DNA of 64,000 bases from the NCBI RefSeq assembly GCF_000686025.1, contig NZ_JMLQ01000001.1, positions 868,001 through 932,000 on the forward strand. Reading direction: 5' to 3'. Positions 63,480 through 64,000 of the stretch are shown piece after piece. Each line of letters starts with the position of its first letter. Position 1 is the stretch's first letter. This DNA is from Rhodococcus sp. UNC23MFCrub1.1. GTDB lineage: Bacteria > Actinomycetota > Actinomycetes > Mycobacteriales > Mycobacteriaceae. The position numbers and the translations under genes are program-made. Under the pieces are notes generated by a model. That model searched no databases, was not told the origin of the DNA, and saw only the letters and a list, made by a program, of their open reading frames with translations.

Positions 63480-64000
63480 GGCCTCGGCTCTCGGGGAAGG
63501 CCGAGAACGCGCTCGGCGATGATGTTGTGTTGGATCTCGTCGGTGCCGCCGGCGATGCGGTATCCGGGCGCGCCCAGGACGTGTTCCGTCCAGGCGAACG
63601 TGCCCCATTCACCGGTGTCGGACACCAGATCGGAGCCCAGCATCCGGCGGACCGCCGCTGATGTTCGGGACATCGTGGTGGTCGCCAGCAGTTTGCCGAC
63701 GGACGCCTCGGGGCCGGGATCGCGTCCGGAGACCACGACGCCGGCGACGCGCATGGCGGTGACGCGCTGAACATGGCTGTGCACAACGAGATCAGCAACC
63801 TGATCCAGCTCGATCTCGGTGAGGGGCCGACCCAGATTGCGCGCCAGTTCCACGGCCCGGTCGGCGTTCGCCAATCCGAGGTTGCCGCCATCGAGCCGTT
63901 CGGCCGCCAGCACGGTGAGAGCCACCTGCCATCCCTGTCCCTCCGGCCCGAGACGGTGCGCATCGGTCAGCCGCACGTTCTCGAGGTACACCTCGTTGAA
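63476..64000 (-). CDS. Acyl-CoA dehydrogenase, C-terminal part (cut by window edge)
   Basis: At least 175 C-terminal residues of a second acyl-CoA dehydrogenase are visible. It opens with NEVYLENVRLTDAHRLG, the region before the C-terminal helical domain, and ends with YRIAGGTDEIQHNIIAERVL, the conserved family C-terminus. The frame is open to the window edge. It differs in sequence from the ACAD10/11-like gene and probably acts earlier, introducing the double bond. It is coupled to the kinase gene by a 4-nt overlap. Confidence 0.92.
   Translation of the reverse strand, partial: FNEVYLENVRLTDAHRLGPEGQGWQVALTVLAAERLDGGNLGLANADRAVELARNLGRPLTEIELDQVADLVVHSHVQRVTAMRVAGVVVSGRDPGPEASVGKLLATTTMSRTSAAVRRMLGSDLVSDTGEWGTFAWTEHVLGAPGYRIAGGTDEIQHNIIAERVLGLPREPRP

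Overview
This 64 kb window is high-GC actinobacterial chromosome, most likely Rhodococcus (R. fascians / Rhodococcoides type) or a close relative in Mycobacteriales. The inference rests on many GTG starts, 4-nt ATGA/GTGA overlaps between operon genes, a mycothiol-type arsenate reductase, DtxR/IdeR-like iron boxes, and many small-molecule oxidoreductases paired with TetR, MmyB-like and MerR regulators. No rRNA, tRNA, CRISPR array, integrase or intact insertion sequence was seen.

Layout. 1-2.5 kb: C-terminal part of a TetR gene with a damaged N-terminus, a DUF1275 membrane protein and a manganese catalase that ends at a 22-bp terminator hairpin. 2.5-8.7 kb (minus strand): a six-gene, translationally coupled catabolic operon (extradiol dioxygenase, FAH-family hydrolase, flavin hydroxylase, cytochrome P450, 3Fe-4S ferredoxin, ferredoxin reductase), apparently for hydroxylation and ring cleavage of an aromatic or cyclic compound. 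8.9-17.7 kb: MFS exporter, two dehydrogenases, MmyB-like regulator, glyoxalase-fold protein, alpha/beta hydrolase, BCCT osmolyte transporter and NhaA antiporter. 17.7-27 kb: an ion and metal resistance block. It holds a SulP transporter with a MerR gene, an arsR-acr3-arsC operon, two His/Met-rich exported proteins, and an MMPL transporter-DUF302-CsoR/CstR-like regulator-class A beta-lactamase operon with repeated TACCCC..GGGGTA operators.

27-47 kb: mixed metabolic and regulatory genes. These include an SGNH hydrolase, a GAF-ANTAR protein, two orphan siderophore-binding lipoproteins each behind an iron box, ilvD, a GGDEF-EAL protein, and three further MmyB-like regulators next to oxidoreductases. 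47-49.4 kb: a deletion scar that joins the 5'-truncated remains of a DHA2-type MFS gene to the 3' remains of its divergent TetR gene.

49.4-64 kb: a second catabolic region. A solute-binding protein, ABC ATPase and fused double permease are interleaved with two SDRs. Convergent to these are a metallo-beta-lactamase-fold hydrolase and an EthD-like protein, followed by a TetR regulator. Then comes a minus-strand operon of acyl-CoA ligase, zinc alcohol dehydrogenase, two SDRs, an ACAD10/11-like acyl-CoA dehydrogenase, an APH-like kinase and a second acyl-CoA dehydrogenase cut by the window edge. The kinase plus ACAD10/11-like pair suggests the phosphorylation/elimination route known for 4-hydroxyacyl-CoAs.

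The least ordinary signals are the CsoR-family protein that lacks the copper-binding histidine inside a copper-looking locus with a candidate 12-codon leader peptide, the split ACAD10/11 module, the divergent-pair deletion scar, and long perfect hairpins lying between divergent genes.
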